DNA of 64,000 bases from Serinus canaria (taxonomy: Eukaryota; Chordata; Aves; Passeriformes; Fringillidae), in the NCBI RefSeq assembly GCF_022539315.1, contig NC_066329.1:4749072-4813071 (forward strand), read 5' to 3'. The notes below the pieces were generated by a model that did no database searches, was not told where the DNA came from, and saw nothing but the letters and a program-made list of their open reading frames with translations. The position numbers and the translations under genes are program-made. This document shows positions 26,440 to 38,339 of the stretch, piece after piece; position 1 is the first letter of the stretch, and every line of letters begins with the position of its first letter.

Positions 26440-26900
26440 GGGGTGATAAACAGAGAGAATAATGCCAAAATAGGGATGTAAATTAATCACCTTGAGTAAA
26501 GAAAAAGAAATGGGAACCCAGTCCTGCTAAAGGTGAATTAAACCTTTCTTATCCCTCTGAACCCCTGAAAGAGTTAACAAAATAGTAGGAAAAGTAGAAG
26601 AGAGATTCTAATTTATGGAGAGGTTCAAAGGGCTTTTGATAAAGCCCTTCAGTAGAGTCTCTGAAGGAAATTTTATAATCATGGGGTTGGGAGATAAAGT
26701 GCTGTCATAGATTAAAAACTTGTTGAGACAGAAAACAGAAGAGAAGGAAATAAATGGCAAATGACCAGCATGGAAATAATTTAGGAGAGGTGTCCCCAGG
26801 ATGAATTTGGAAAGTGGTTAACTGTAGTATGACTTTATGACTAATAGCAATTAGAGCTGGTAGAATAATAAACAGAAGCATGGTAACAACGCTGATCCTG
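26440..26900. promoter_or_regulatory. Candidate regulatory element with perfect hairpin
   Basis: AT-rich block containing TAAATTAATCACC, an inverted repeat AAGGGCTTT-TGAT-AAAGCCCTT (26628-26649, 9-bp perfect stem), TTCAAAG (TCF/LEF-type core), GAGGTGTCC (T-box-type core) and AATAGCAATTAGAGC. Confidence 0.4.
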
Positions 26901-29039
26901 TGCTCGTGTGCTGCAAGGAGTCTGATCTAGGACAACTCATTGCTCTTTTTGTGATTATTTCTGGGAAAAAAGTCCAGCACAAAACAACACCAAAGCCACA
27001 CTGTTATTCCCATTCCTTCTCAATGAAAGTAAACCCAGAAACATTTCAGCAACACCTCCCCATCCCCACACTCCCTGCACGGGCAGAGGTTTCCAGAGCG
27101 CTCTGACACAGAATCCCTGGCAGCAGCAAAGTGGAGGAGCAGGATTTTTCTGGCCTTCGATTGCAATAAAGTTTTCAGCAATTCCCTCCCCCTCACTTCT
27201 CCCTCCCTTCACCTCCTGCCTTCCCTGAGCTTGTGACCCACAGGCTGAGAAACACCCATGGCAGAAAGGCAGCTTTGTGCTTTGCTGGCAGGGAAGAATT
27301 TGTAGTTAAGTTGGGCCTAGGTGGGAATTGCAAGGACCAGAGGGATCCAGGAGAATCATACACAGGGTGGGATAGCTGGAAATTCTGCTGAGCAGCAGCT
27401 GGGTATCAGCCTAAACTGGACTGCCCTAAGTCAGTGCCCTGAGTTGGAAAGGGGTGAGAGAAGTGGTCCTGCCACTCAGAACCTGCTCCCTCCAGCCCAG
27501 GGAGCCCCCTAGCCTGGGCAAGGAGGTGGAAGGTGCCCTGCAAGGAGTGGGGAGGGGATTTCCTTGGCACTGAAGGATTCTTCTGTGTGCTGTGAGGAGA
27601 TGTTGTGTTCTGGCAGGTGTCAGGTGAGGCACAGGCACAAGAACAAGGATTGCTGTGGCACCTTTTCCCAAAACAGGTGTTGGAAAGGTGATGGGAAATG
27701 CCTCTTCCATTTCCCACTTCCCAAACACAGGAGAGCAACAACTGTCTGGGATGTTTTCCATGTGCTCATTGCTCCTCATCTCAGCAGCTCTGCTCTGAGC
27801 CAGGCTTGGAAAAGACCCTTCCCACCAAGTCCAGCTCCTTGTCATCCACAGGAAAAAAAAAAAAGGACAGTGTGGAGATGAACCAGATTGCACTGAACAT
27901 TTCAACCAGCCTTTAATCAAGTCATGCCAGGATAATTTGGAAACAAATGAAAATTGATACATTTGAGGCAAGCTGAGGGCAGGGAAAGGCTGGATGCAGC
28001 TGCTGCATGGGCATGGAAGGATGCCCACGGTGGGTCCATGCCCTCCCCAGGGGGGAAGAGCAAGGCAGCTGCCTGATGGACAGGGGAGAAGGTGCTTGGC
28101 ATTTCTAAAGAACCAAAGTCTTTCCGTAAGGGAACGGTTGCAGGAATATTGATTGCACAAGAAGGCTGGGTGCCTGCTTTGCCTTTGTGACTCTGCCTCT
28201 TTTTCTTTTCCCTCCCCAGTGTGCCCACAATGGCAGCCCTTTTATGACAGAATGATTTCAGTGAGCCCAAACACAACGTGCCTTACAGCTGTAATTCTGG
28301 GACTCCTCGAGCATGAATCATATGATGCACAGAGCTGATAGTGGGGGCAGAGGCATTTGCTTCAGTTCCAGACAGAGGGATGGAGTCAGGCTCCATCCGG
28401 CTGAACCAGTGCTTCCACTGCTCCTGCACCTTTTTCCAAACACCACAGAGCAGGGCCAGGTACCTGTGTGAGCCCTGTTTGCTGCAAACCACCTTCCTGG
28501 GCCGCTGTGCGACTCAGCAATCAGAGCTCAAGGCATTCCAGCTCCTGGTCTCTTGCAAAATCTCATGACCTTGTGGAGGCAAGGCCACAACATTCACTTG
28601 TTTGACTTCATTCTCAGACTTTCATTGAGTTTGACTTGGGGAAAGGAAAAAAGCCAAGAAAACATCCAATAACAAAACACAAAGCAGCAGAAATAAAAAT
28701 AAAACCAAATGGAGCAGAGTTTGCAGGGAGGGAAATCTCACTGCCCATCCCTCCTGCCCAGAGCTTTGGCTGTTGGGGGCATTTTTTTGGAAATATCCAT
28801 CCATTCTTTTACTCCTTTCTAAGCCCATCACACACAAATCCATCTATCTGGGCCTCCTGGAGAAAAGCAGTAAAGAAAACCTTGGGATGAAGATTTGAGA
28901 GGCAGGGAAGGATCCAAGAGCACACACAGGTGCCCTCCTCCAAGCAGGACTGAGCATTTCTCCACAGCCCAACACACACTGGCATCATTCCACTGACTTC
29001 AGAAAAACCATGCTCCCTCAGGACTGGATTAATTTTCTT
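26901..29039. other. No gene seen; one small motif cluster
   Basis: Mostly ordinary unique sequence. At 28230-28340 a patch has TTACAGCTGTAATTC and the perfect palindrome ATCATATGAT (28317-28326), which carries the E-box CATATG. Open frames up to 244 codons (27426-28160 minus) show no domain and overlap others on the opposite strand. Confidence 0.5.
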
Positions 29040-29560
29040 TAAGCAAGTGCTCATAATAATTTTTCCCTCTCTTTGGTGGAAACCAGGACTGTCCCCACCA
29101 TGCTCCTGCTACACAACTCATCCCCAACCCTTCACTTACGTTCTATTTACATAGCCTCACCCAAGAGGTCACTGACGCAAAAAATACCCCATTTTCTCTA
29201 TTTGTAGGTCATAAGATTTCACAGGTATGAGTGTCCTTTTATAGCAGAGGCAAACAGCTAAGAACAGGATTTTGATTGCCCTTTAAAACTTGCAATAAAG
29301 GTGTTAAAAGGAAAGAGTGTTTTTACGTGCCATGTCAAGCTCTAATCTACTCCATATCTCACACGCACGCTCTTCCAGCACACAGCAGTTGTTTCAAGTC
29401 TGTCTCCAGTGTTGTTTTTGTATTTTTTTTCCCTAAGTAGTGCTTGTATAACCAGCAAAGGAAAGGCAGAAAAGCTTATCTGCAGCTGGCTTTTTAAAGT
29501 AGCAATTCCATGTTGCTGTTCTCCTGCCCCAAGGAGTTATGTGTGACGTTTCTATTGCCT
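29040..29560. promoter_or_regulatory. Candidate regulatory element
   Basis: Lower GC than both flanks, with ATTTACATAGCC, TAGGTCATAAG, GCAATAAAGGTGTTAAAAGG (T-box-type core) and TTTTTACGTGCC. Composition and motif evidence only. Confidence 0.35.
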
Positions 29561-29879
29561 TCCCATGGGATGTGATAAGGAAGTTTGGGCTCAAGTTACC
29601 AGCAGGGACACCGGTGACAGTGAACCTTTAGTGTCCTGCTAGTGAGGAGCCTGAGTCTGGCTGAGCCATGAAGCCCCAGCTCCAATGCTCTGCTCTCTCC
29701 TGATCTGCCATCCAAAATGGGAGCAGGAGCTGGGGACAGGGTCAAGCTGTGGGGTCCCAGCCTTGTCTCTGGCCCCATCTACAACACCAGAGGAGAATTA
29801 GGGGGCCTACAGCTGGAATCAGAGGAGACCGAGAGCTAAGCAGGGCAGTGGGAAACACTTAGGAGATAAGCCTGGGCTT

Positions 29880-30490
29880 TGTCTCCCTTTCACTCGGAGC
29901 TCCAGTGAAGCAGGGTGAGGAAACAAAATCCTTTTTTTCCCCTTTGGCTATTTATCGCGAAGCTGGGGGAGGAGGGCACTTAAATGCCATAAAACCATCC
30001 CCTAATCCCCCTCCCACCCTAGAGAGAGCTGTCAGGGGTGCCTGTCTTCCCAAACTTGCTGGAGCCCGTGAGTGACACCTCCAAGGCTCGATTATCATTA
30101 GTTGAGATTCCCAAAGGACTTCCAGAGCAGTCCCATCCCCTCACCTCGAGCATCCCCTGTGCTCCCTGCCCCTACCCCTGCCCCAAAGCCGCCCCCAGCC
30201 TGTGCCAGGGCTGCCTCTGCTCCCTCCCTAGTCCGGCTGAAGAGCCTCAAGGCAAACACCGTTCAACTCCTGATCGGCTTAAAAACAAACAATCGGCAAC
30301 TCCGCTAAAACAGGAGAGTCCAAACAAATAATTATCACCTCCCCCTTGACTCTGGGCAACGGGGCCACAGAGCTGGCTGCTCTTTCTGCTTCTGTGTGGT
30401 CTCTCCCTTATAGACAGGCCAACATAAAGGACTAAGTCACTGAAAATTAACGAGTTACTGCTCGTTAGCTGAGGAGCATTAACTGCCTGC
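29880..30490. promoter_or_regulatory. Candidate regulatory elements (two patches)
   Basis: First patch near 29930-30110: GGCTATTTATCGCG, AAATGCCATAAAACC and TCGATTATCATTAG. Second patch 30250-30490: AAACAAACAATCGG, AAACAAATAATTATCACC, and the inverted repeat TAACGAG-6-CTCGTTA (30448-30467). GC-rich unremarkable DNA lies between them. Confidence 0.35.
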
Positions 30491-32714
30491 GTGCTCCCTC
30501 CCGAGAGCTGGGACAAGCTCTTTGTGCTGGCAGTGGGCTGGGACAGCGTTTTCCAGCCTCAGTCTGAGGCTGGTTTCTGAGAGGTTTGCAAGGGTGGATG
30601 GAAAACAAACGACTTGTCACCAGGTTCAACCAACTAACTCAGGGATCCACGGCCAGTGGGGGGAAAAAGCTGTTCAGGGGCTGGCAGAGGGAGGAATGGC
30701 TGGGCTGAGGGCAGGCCCGGAGCAGGGACTGGGCTGGGGAGCACAGCTGAGAGCTGGGAGCTCACCATGGGATTTAATGACATGCAACTACCTGTCCGTG
30801 CTGTTATTCCCCAGGTGTGACAGTGAGACTGCAGCAGGCACTCTCTTCTACACCAAGCACAGAGGGGAAGTAAATGAATAAGCCAGCAATTAATGCACCC
30901 ATTCCACAGCAAAGTTTCTACAATGCTGGAACCCCAAAGACAAAAGGTTTGTGACTCTACAGTAAAACCCAGCCCCAGTTATTTTTTATCTCCCTCTTCA
31001 AGCCGTGCTGCTTTCAAAGCACTTTTTGAAGCACAGCAAATAATTTTTAAGAAGGAAAAGGCCAGAAAAATTTTATGTGGGGTGAAAAGGGAAGGAGGAG
31101 GTTCTGTTCTGGGTGACTTCCCAGTTGGGATAGGGTAGGAGCAGCCCCACGGACAGTTAGTGAGGAGCACTGACAGGCTGTGGCTTGTCAGCGTGGCCCT
31201 GCCCTGTGTCAGCAGGGCTGTAACCAGATAATTACACTTCTCTCTCTCTCCCTCTCTCTCTCTGGACATTCTGCACAGAGGCAAAGCTCGAGGCACAAAC
31301 CTAAAGCAAATTGCATGGTGGCATCTGGGTGCTAATAAGGTGTCTCTGTGTTTGAGAGCGTGAGAAATCAGCTGGCTGGGCTTTAAAAAGCAGGAGGATG
31401 GAGGGATGACAAATGTCCCCGTTCATCCCAGGGGGATGTGGGTGCCCCTGTGAAGGAAAACTTCCCCCTGGGGGAACCCATCCTCCCTCCAGACCCGTGT
31501 CCCTCAGGTGGACTCAGGGCTGAAACCTCCCAACACCAGTTCCTGAGGGTCTCAGACACAAATCCAGGGCTCTGGCTCGGGAATGTCAACTGCAGCAGTG
31601 CTGCTTCAGCCAGGCTTCTGCTCAGGGGGATTTACCTTCACAGACTCTCTCTCCACCAGCAAAGCTTTTGGAAAAAATACTAATAATAACTTAGGAACAT
31701 TTGAAATCTTTGGGTTGATGATTTTTTTACATAGCCTAACTTGGTTGGGATCTCTCATCTTCTGTAAAACACTACAGTTTTATCTCAGAGTGGAAATTTC
31801 ATATGAAATCCAAATGTACTTTATGATTCCTTTCCGTTGCCAGCTCTTTTATTTTTAATAACTTCTAAGATCAACGAAGCAATGCTATTTTAGGCAAATG
31901 TTTTGTACAATCTGTCCAGATGTTCAAATACCAATACAGAAGTGCTCCAAGAAGAGGTCCTCTCTTCTGTCCTTACAAGAAATATGTTTGCTATCACAAA
32001 ATTAACAGACAACTCCCCCTTGGTGATCAGCAGAAGTAAACATCAATTTTTATTTGTATTTTTGCAAGTCTTTCTCCATGCCATTTATCTAATGAGCTCA
32101 CCCCAAACAGCATCTCCAACTGGTGCTGCACTATCATTTATACTGCTGAGCTAATAATTTAATTTTCATTGGGGAGCAGGGGGGGAGAAAGATGGAAGGA
32201 AAGAGATGATTTTACTAAATTGCTTCACTTTGGATAATGTTCATCCTCTGGCAATTTCTGATTTATAGCTACAGTTGGCATTTCCAGTTTCTTAGAAATT
32301 AATTTCTGTACTTTAAAGGAAGAAAAATACCTTGATTGAGCCCAAGACTGTGGGGTTTTGGATGGGGCTTGGCCAGGGCTGGGCTGGGCAGAGCCCCAGG
32401 CATGGGAGCAGTTTCTGCTCCTCCATCCCTGCTCCGGGAAGGGCCAGGAATGCCCCAAGGGGATCCCCAGGGAGTGGGGGAAGGTCCCACCACTGGCACA
32501 GGGAGAGCTCAGCAGCTCCTCTGGGGCTGTGGAGAGGGAGTCACACTCCAAACACCCCAAAAACCCAGGCTGTCCAAGCTGACCCCACTTCCCAGACCCC
32601 CAAGGTGGGGTGCTGGGAGCTGGCTGCCCCCTCCCTCCCTGGGGTCTCTTCCCATCACGTCCTGCACTGCTTCTGGCCTGCTGCACGCTCTGGAGGAGAA
32701 AAGAGAAGAGAGAA
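30491..32714. other. No gene seen; AT-rich patches and a TC repeat
   Basis: A TC-rich microsatellite lies at about 31240-31263. AT-rich stretches at 31670-31910 and 32040-32330 include a perfect 14-bp palindrome AGAAATTAATTTCT (32294-32307, homeodomain core in the centre). No exons recognised. Confidence 0.5.
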
Positions 32715-32810
32715 AAACCCAACCAAGGTGCCATTAAAGTTAATTGTTTTTATTGCTGGTTTAACAGTGTCTTGTAAATCTTTTTATGACCAAGCCCAGG
32801 AACACCAGTG
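32715..32810. promoter_or_regulatory. Small candidate element
   Basis: AAAGTTAATTGTTTTTATTG, GGTTTAACAGTG and TCTTTTTATGACC form a compact AT-rich patch directly left of a CR1 fragment. HOX-like TTTAT words repeat. Confidence 0.3.
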
Positions 32811-32863
32811 AGGCCTAAACTGGAGCTGGAGCAGGATGAGTAAGGAAGCAGGGACAGGGGAAT

Positions 32864-33135
32864 CACAGAATCCCCTGTAAGAATTGTTGAGCTTGGAAAA
32901 GCCCTCTAAGATCATCAAGTCCAACCAGTAACTCAGCACAGCCAGGTTCACCACTGGCACCACATTCACACATTTTCTGAACACTCTCAGGGACACCAAT
33001 TCCACCCCTTGCCCAGGGAGCTCCAACACTTGACCACCCTTTCAGTGAAGAAATTTCTCCTATTATCCAGTCTAAACCTCTCCTGGCACAACTTAGGGCT
33101 GTGTCCTATTCCTTGAAGAGCAGCTCCTGCTCTGG
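32864..33135 (-). mobile_element. CR1 LINE 3' fragment
   Basis: Read on the plus strand, this is the complement of the CR1 3' end: AATCACAGAATCC, then AAGATCATCAAGTCCAACC, GCCCAGGGAGCTCCAACAC, ACCACCCTTTCAGTGAAG and AGTCTAAACCTCTCCTGGC. About 270 bp remain. It is 5'-truncated, as is usual for CR1, and diverged. CR1 is the dominant retrotransposon of birds and other archosaurs, which fixes the host group. No open reverse transcriptase frame remains. Confidence 0.9.
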
Positions 33136-33449
33136 TCTCTTCCCCTGAAAGCTGCAGGTGAGGTGGGATGTTTGAGGCCATGATGCCAAAAGTAGCTCTT
33201 GGCAGCACAGAAGAGGGTGGGATAAGCCCTAAAATATCCCCCAACCCTTTCCCACCCAGCCAAGCCCTGATCATCCCTTGTGCCCTGGCAGAGGGCTCAG
33301 CTGAGCACATCTAAGTTTGTACTGTCAGAAACAGCACGGGCTCCCATGCGTGTCCCTCCTGCCAGGGACACCTCACCCAGGTCTTGCAGGGCCCAGGAAA
33401 ACCCCTTTGATCTTGCAGTACTTGCAAGGAGAAAGCTAATCCCATGTTG

Positions 33450-33620
33450 TGATGTAAGTACCAGATGCTTCTTGGAAGAATTATACTGGGGCACAGGGTT
33501 AATGCTCCAGCTTTTCTTTAAAGTGTCCTGTGGATTATTCCCCGATTAAAAGGATTGTTCCCCAAACGGCTGGAGTGTCAGCCTGCCTGTTATTGTTGTT
33601 GTTGATACGTGGGGCAGGAG
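33450..33620. promoter_or_regulatory. Small candidate element
   Basis: Closely spaced GATTA cores (GTGGATTATTCCCCGATTAA, followed by AAAGGATTG) resemble OTX/PITX-type homeodomain sites. A short TTG repeat sits at 33593-33604. Weak evidence. Confidence 0.3.
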
Positions 33621-34199
33621 AAAGGACGTGGGGGGAACAGGGTGTTGGGATTTATTTGCTGCCTCGACAACCTTTTGCCCCCTCTTTGCCCGACCCCTCT
33701 TCTCCCATTTGAGCTCACCGAGGGTGGGTTGGCCACTGCTGGAGCTGCTCACCCAGAAGGGGAGGGAGTGAGGCTGGGAAAAGGGTGCTGGGAGGGTAGG
33801 GAAATATTTTTCCCAGGTCTAAGGCATCAGGCATCCACCTTCAGAAAGAACTCGTGCAATGGGTTCACGAGTGACACACACACACACAGAGGAGTAAAAA
33901 GGGCTCAGCCCCCTGTGGAAAGCTGCACCCTGCCCCAACCCCACATCATACCTGCTCAGAGCAGGGACATGGAAGGAACAAAGGGTAAAAGAGAAGGGAA
34001 TAATTTGTCTCTCTTACTCCCAGAACTGCAGGTTCCCCCACACACCCCTCGGGGAGCCACCCGTGGGGACAGTCAGCTGCTCTGTGCCTGCAGAGGCGTC
34101 CCCCTGCCCGAGCTGCTCCCTCATTTCCTTCCTTACTCCCCATCTCCACTTTTTTTGTTGCTTTCTACCGGTTTTGAGTCTCAGCCCAATCCACATCCA

Positions 34200-35290
34200 C
34201 CTTCCCATAGCCCGCATCCCTTCGACCCGAGCATCCTCGGAGGGGCCGGGGGTCGCTGCCGGAGCCCTGCGGGCGGGGAGGGCGATGGGCTCCGGCCCCC
34301 GGGCACTGCCAGCCGGGCACCTCCTCCCCCCGATCTCTGCTTAAACCACGACTGTTGCCAATGAAAAAAGATCTCGGACTTATAACGTTGCAAATGTTTT
34401 AAACCGGGACGGCGCCGGACTCGGGAGAGGGGGAAAACAGCTTTTCCCACAAGCAGAGAAAAGGCAGCAGCTCTGCAGAGGGACAAACACATCATCCCTC
34501 CCCAAAAGCACCGCGAAGGGGCCGCGGGGACCTCTCCGCTGTGGGGGATCAGCAGAAGAACGGCACAGCTCCGTCCGGATCGAGGAGCATCCCCACCTTT
34601 ATTTCCGTAAACGAAATCGTGCCCTCCGAGGGGGGGACAGGAACGCCCCTCCCGCCCGCGGCCGCCCGTGGCCCGTGTCTCCCGCGGGGGGCTCCGCGCT
34701 CCCCGCTCCCACCTCCCTCGGTTCCTTCTCTCGGGATTTCCTCTCGCTCCACTCCTTCCCTCTCTGCAGAGCAGGGATTTGGTGCCCCTCGAAACGCGGC
34801 TCCTTTACTACGCGGGTGGAACCCCGCATCCCTACAGCGGGGCTGCTGTCCTGCCCCCCTGTTCCTGAACCCGCCAGGACTGTCCCACCTGCCACCGCAG
34901 GGACAGCGGCCGCGGGATGCTCCGGGACGGGCCCGGGAGATGCTCCCAAAGCGCCGGGAACGGCCGGTCCCGGGAGCGGCTCCGCAGGGAGCTGCCCCTA
35001 ACCCTGGCCCTGGGATCCCTGGGTTGCCTCCTGAACCTTTTCCATGCCCTGGAGCGTTATCAGCGCCCAGGGCGAGCACCGCCCCCCCGTCTGCATTGTT
35101 CCGCATGGCAATGGATCCATGCCTGGAGCCCTGCAGAGCGCCGCAGCCAGCGCCCCGCGAGTGCCCGCTCACCACCCAGTGGGTCTGCCACTGTCCCGCA
35201 CTGACCCCGCTCTCCCCTCCACACCCCTTCCTCCTCTCCCCCAGGCTTCCCCCGCTTTGCTCTCCCGGTCTTTCCGGGGAGCTCGGGGCG
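34200..35290. promoter_or_regulatory. CpG island about 28-29 kb upstream of TBX3
   Basis: About 1.1 kb of CG-rich DNA isolated in otherwise moderate sequence. Opposed open frames of 276 (plus) and 271 (minus) codons run through the same bases and are low-complexity, so I do not call a protein. It could be an orphan promoter or a developmental CpG island. Confidence 0.55.
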
Positions 35291-35818
35291 TTGAAGGCTG
35301 TAAAAACATCCGCAGGGAAATGGGGAGACTCGACAGAACCGCTGGAAAACGGGGGGGATATCAAGGCTTGATAACAAAGGGGAGAACCCCTCTTACATCC
35401 CGGCAGAGACTTTCAAAGCAAGCGGTTCCTCCTCAACTTGAACACATAAAGGACATTTTTTTCCACATTAAGTGTCGGGAAGGCAAAACCAGGGTCCATA
35501 ACAGGGAAATTATAAAAGGAAGTAAATCCATCAAAGGAAATGCAATTGGGAATACAATTAAGCAGAGGGCTGGAAGGACACAAAAGGAGGGAGGATGGAG
35601 AGAGCTCTGCCGCTGAGTGACGATACGCAGGCTGCGAGGGAAAAACATCCCGGCAAATGCCATTTTCCAGGAGGCTCTGGGCAAGGAATAAAATCAATAG
35701 GAAGCCAGGGCGGCTTCAGAGAGGGGGGATGCGGCTGCTACAGCACCCTCACCCCACGCCTTGGAGGTTATTTGGGGTTTATTTTTGAAGCAAGCAGTAT
35801 GAATTTTAGGACAAAATC

Positions 35819-35820
<2 letters not shown>

Positions 35821-35876
<56 letters not shown>
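35821..35876. repeat. Poly-T homopolymer (56 nt)
   Basis: 56 consecutive T on the plus strand. If it were the tail of a minus-strand retroposon, the element body should lie to the right, but no polyadenylation signal or known element is recognisable there. The exact length is probably unreliable because sequencing slips on such runs. Confidence 0.9.
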
Positions 35877-35877
<1 letters not shown>

Positions 35878-36129
35878 GTGGGAGGGGGTGATGCTGGCGT
35901 AGCGGGTGAAAGTTCTGGCCAGTAGGGCAGCGCTGGGGACACGGGGGAAAATCCCTGCACCCATCCCAGCCCGCACCGCAGCCGCTCAAACTCTGTGGAA
36001 ACGCTGCGAAGAGACGGAAGTGTCACCCTGGCACCCAAAATTCAGCGGTTTTACTCCAAACCCCCTGGCCAGGTGTTCTGGAGAAGCCTGAGTTTTGCCC
36101 CCATCGATGTGCCAGCTCCCGAGAATTTC

Positions 36130-36945
36130 GGCTGGAAAAGAAGCGGCAGTGAATTAAAACTACCAAACTCTTAAGGCAACGCTTACATCCCCACTTTTCC
36201 TTTATCTATTTCCCCCCCGCCTCGAGGCGAGAGACAGGAAGGGCTGATGGACGGCACTGAGGAAAGTGAGAAGGTTTTATGCGCTGTCATTAAAAAAACG
36301 CTAACCCAAACCCGAATTTTCTTTTGTTTGTAACATAAACTATAGCCCAGCTCTGGAAACTTAAGGAAGCCGCTTCTATTCCTCTGTGCACCTATTTCTG
36401 AAGCTTCTAATTAACACATATACAAGCGCGGAGCCTTCCATGACATTTATTGTTCAGATCTTTCTGAAAAACAATAGATCTCCCGTCAGAATTTCCTATT
36501 CCTTGTGCTTTAAATCATCAGCGTTTCCACTGGGGGGGAAAAAATGTGTCAGGATAATCAGCGATTTTCAGCAGCAGTGATTTTTTTTCGATTGGGGGTT
36601 AAAATAAAAGGAGGGAAACGAGCAAAGGTAGTATGAACACGCAATTATATTACAAGAATTTTTGCACAAATGAACTTAATGAGTAAAAAAAAAGAGTGTA
36701 GTTAAAGGCTTTGCCCCCTCACTGAACCAGATTAACAGTGTTTGTTGCTTTTCTAACTGTACAAAACTGCAGTAATGAAAAATAATCTTGACATCATTTA
36801 ACTTCCTTAAGGTATCTTCCCCCCTCAGACGCTTTCAGAGCTATTAAAGAGATGAGACGGGGTTGTATTGAGCTGTTACAACGCTCGCTTTAATCAGAAT
36901 TAGGCTGAATTGCTTAATATCATAATTAAGGAAAGCTCCTATCAA
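36130..36945. promoter_or_regulatory. Strong candidate enhancer cluster
   Basis: About 800 bp of AT-rich, motif-dense DNA right of the 35 kb CpG island. It includes GCTGTCATTAAAAAAACGC, GCTTCTAATTAACACA, GACATTTATTGTTCAG, AAATCATCAGCG, GCAATTATATTACAAG, CCAGATTAACAGTG and TATCATAATTAAGG. The density of homeodomain and SOX/forkhead cores without coding potential suggests a conserved developmental element, perhaps two (36.27-36.55 and 36.6-36.94 kb). Confidence 0.5.
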
Positions 36946-36979
36946 AAAAAAAAAAAAAAGAAAAAATAAAAAAGAAAAA
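36946..36979. repeat. A-rich run
   Basis: Interrupted A run at the right edge of the candidate enhancer. Confidence 0.8.
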
Positions 36980-37589
36980 ATTCCTTAGTTCCTAGCGTCA
37001 GCAAACTCCAGCATTCCCAGCACCAGCAGCTGGAGACGGACCGAAAATTTGTGGACACAAAGGCTTTCAAACCCCTTTAATAGAAACTCGCTGGGGACCT
37101 CGGGGTTCGGCGTCTCCACCTTCCCGCGGGGAGGGGACACCGCGTCCGAGCCAGTGCCACAGGCTGAAGAGACAGCGATGTGAGCTCCTTGTAGGAAATA
37201 AACCTGACCCAGGGCTGGGGCACAGCCGGAGCAGCCCCCGCAGCATCCCGGGGAGCCACGGCAGCCGGGAGGGACCGAGAGGGAGCGGGAGGACCCTCCC
37301 TGCAGACGGAGCGGGGCTGCGGAGCGGGGTCTGCACCGCTGCTGCCCCGCTGCCACCCTACCCGTGCCTTTGGGCAAAGGCTCCTCCAAACCCCGACCGC
37401 TGTGGAGCTGCCAGGGCAGCGGGATGCGGTGTGTGCAGTGAAGGGATAAAGCGGCTGCCGGGAATCTCCGGTGTCCCGGACACCTCCTGTGGGGCAAAAC
37501 GTGTGGCAAGGACAGTCCTTCCACCCGCAAACTGGTGGCACAAGGCTTGCGGGGGGAATGGAGAGCAGCAGCGAAAAGCCCTTTGTGGA

Positions 37590-37795
37590 AAAGAAAGGAA
37601 AAGCCCAAAACAAACAAACACACAAGAATGAGAAAGAAACAAAAAAAGAAAACATGCAAAAAGAAAGGATAAAAAAAGGAGACAAGAAAAAGAAAAAGGA
37701 AAGACGGAATTTAAAATACAAAAGAGGGAAAAAAAGAAGGAAAAGGAAAAAAGGAGGGAAAAAGGGAAAAGAAAAAAAAGACAACAAAAAAACCC
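37590..37795. repeat. A-rich polypurine low-complexity tract
   Basis: About 200 nt of A-rich, mostly purine sequence, giving Lys-rich and Phe-rich shadow frames on the two strands. No repeat unit of fixed length is seen. Confidence 0.85.
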
Positions 37796-38339
37796 CAAAC
37801 CCAACCCCCAGTCCTTAGAAACACCCATATCACGCCACCCAGTCCTCCCACGGCTTTCTGTAATCCAGGAGAAGAAGCCCAAGGAAATAAACGGCGAGAT
37901 CCAAAATCCCCCTCCCTGTGAACCCCCGGCCAAGGCTTGGCAGGCTGAGAGTGTGGAAAAGCCGAGAGCCAAAGGGGGACAGGGGTGTGAAGCACCGTGC
38001 AGGGCCCGGGCTGCTCCCCCCCAGCTCTGCCCTCCTCCCGCTCCCTTCTCTCCAAGGAAAGTCACAAGGTAACCACGGCTGGCTGTAACCTAAGATCTGA
38101 GGATGGCTCAGATTATTTTTACTTGAAGGGCTGCCTGAAGATGCAAACGTGCCTTTGGATGAGTTCTGCACGCTGGGGTTAGACCAAGGCATGTGTGGCC
38201 ATCCCCTGCTGAGTGTCCTGAGCTGCTGCTCGTGCACACACCCCACACAAAACACCCCCCACAAAACACACACACACAAGTGCAATCCCCAGGGCTTGGG
38301 CACTCAGACAGAGCACCCAAGGTATAAAAAGAAATTTAA
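37796..38339. other. No gene seen
   Basis: Ordinary unique sequence with a short CA repeat near 38262-38277. Confidence 0.5.

Noticed and set aside
34541..35371. Opposed 276- and 271-codon open frames
   Set aside because: Both cover the same CpG-rich bases, have no domain and no splice context. Best explained by composition.
37077..38065. Phe/Leu-rich minus-strand frames of about 235 codons that look like membrane proteins
   Set aside because: The hydrophobic run is the complement of the A-rich purine tract at 37590-37795; low complexity, not a gene.
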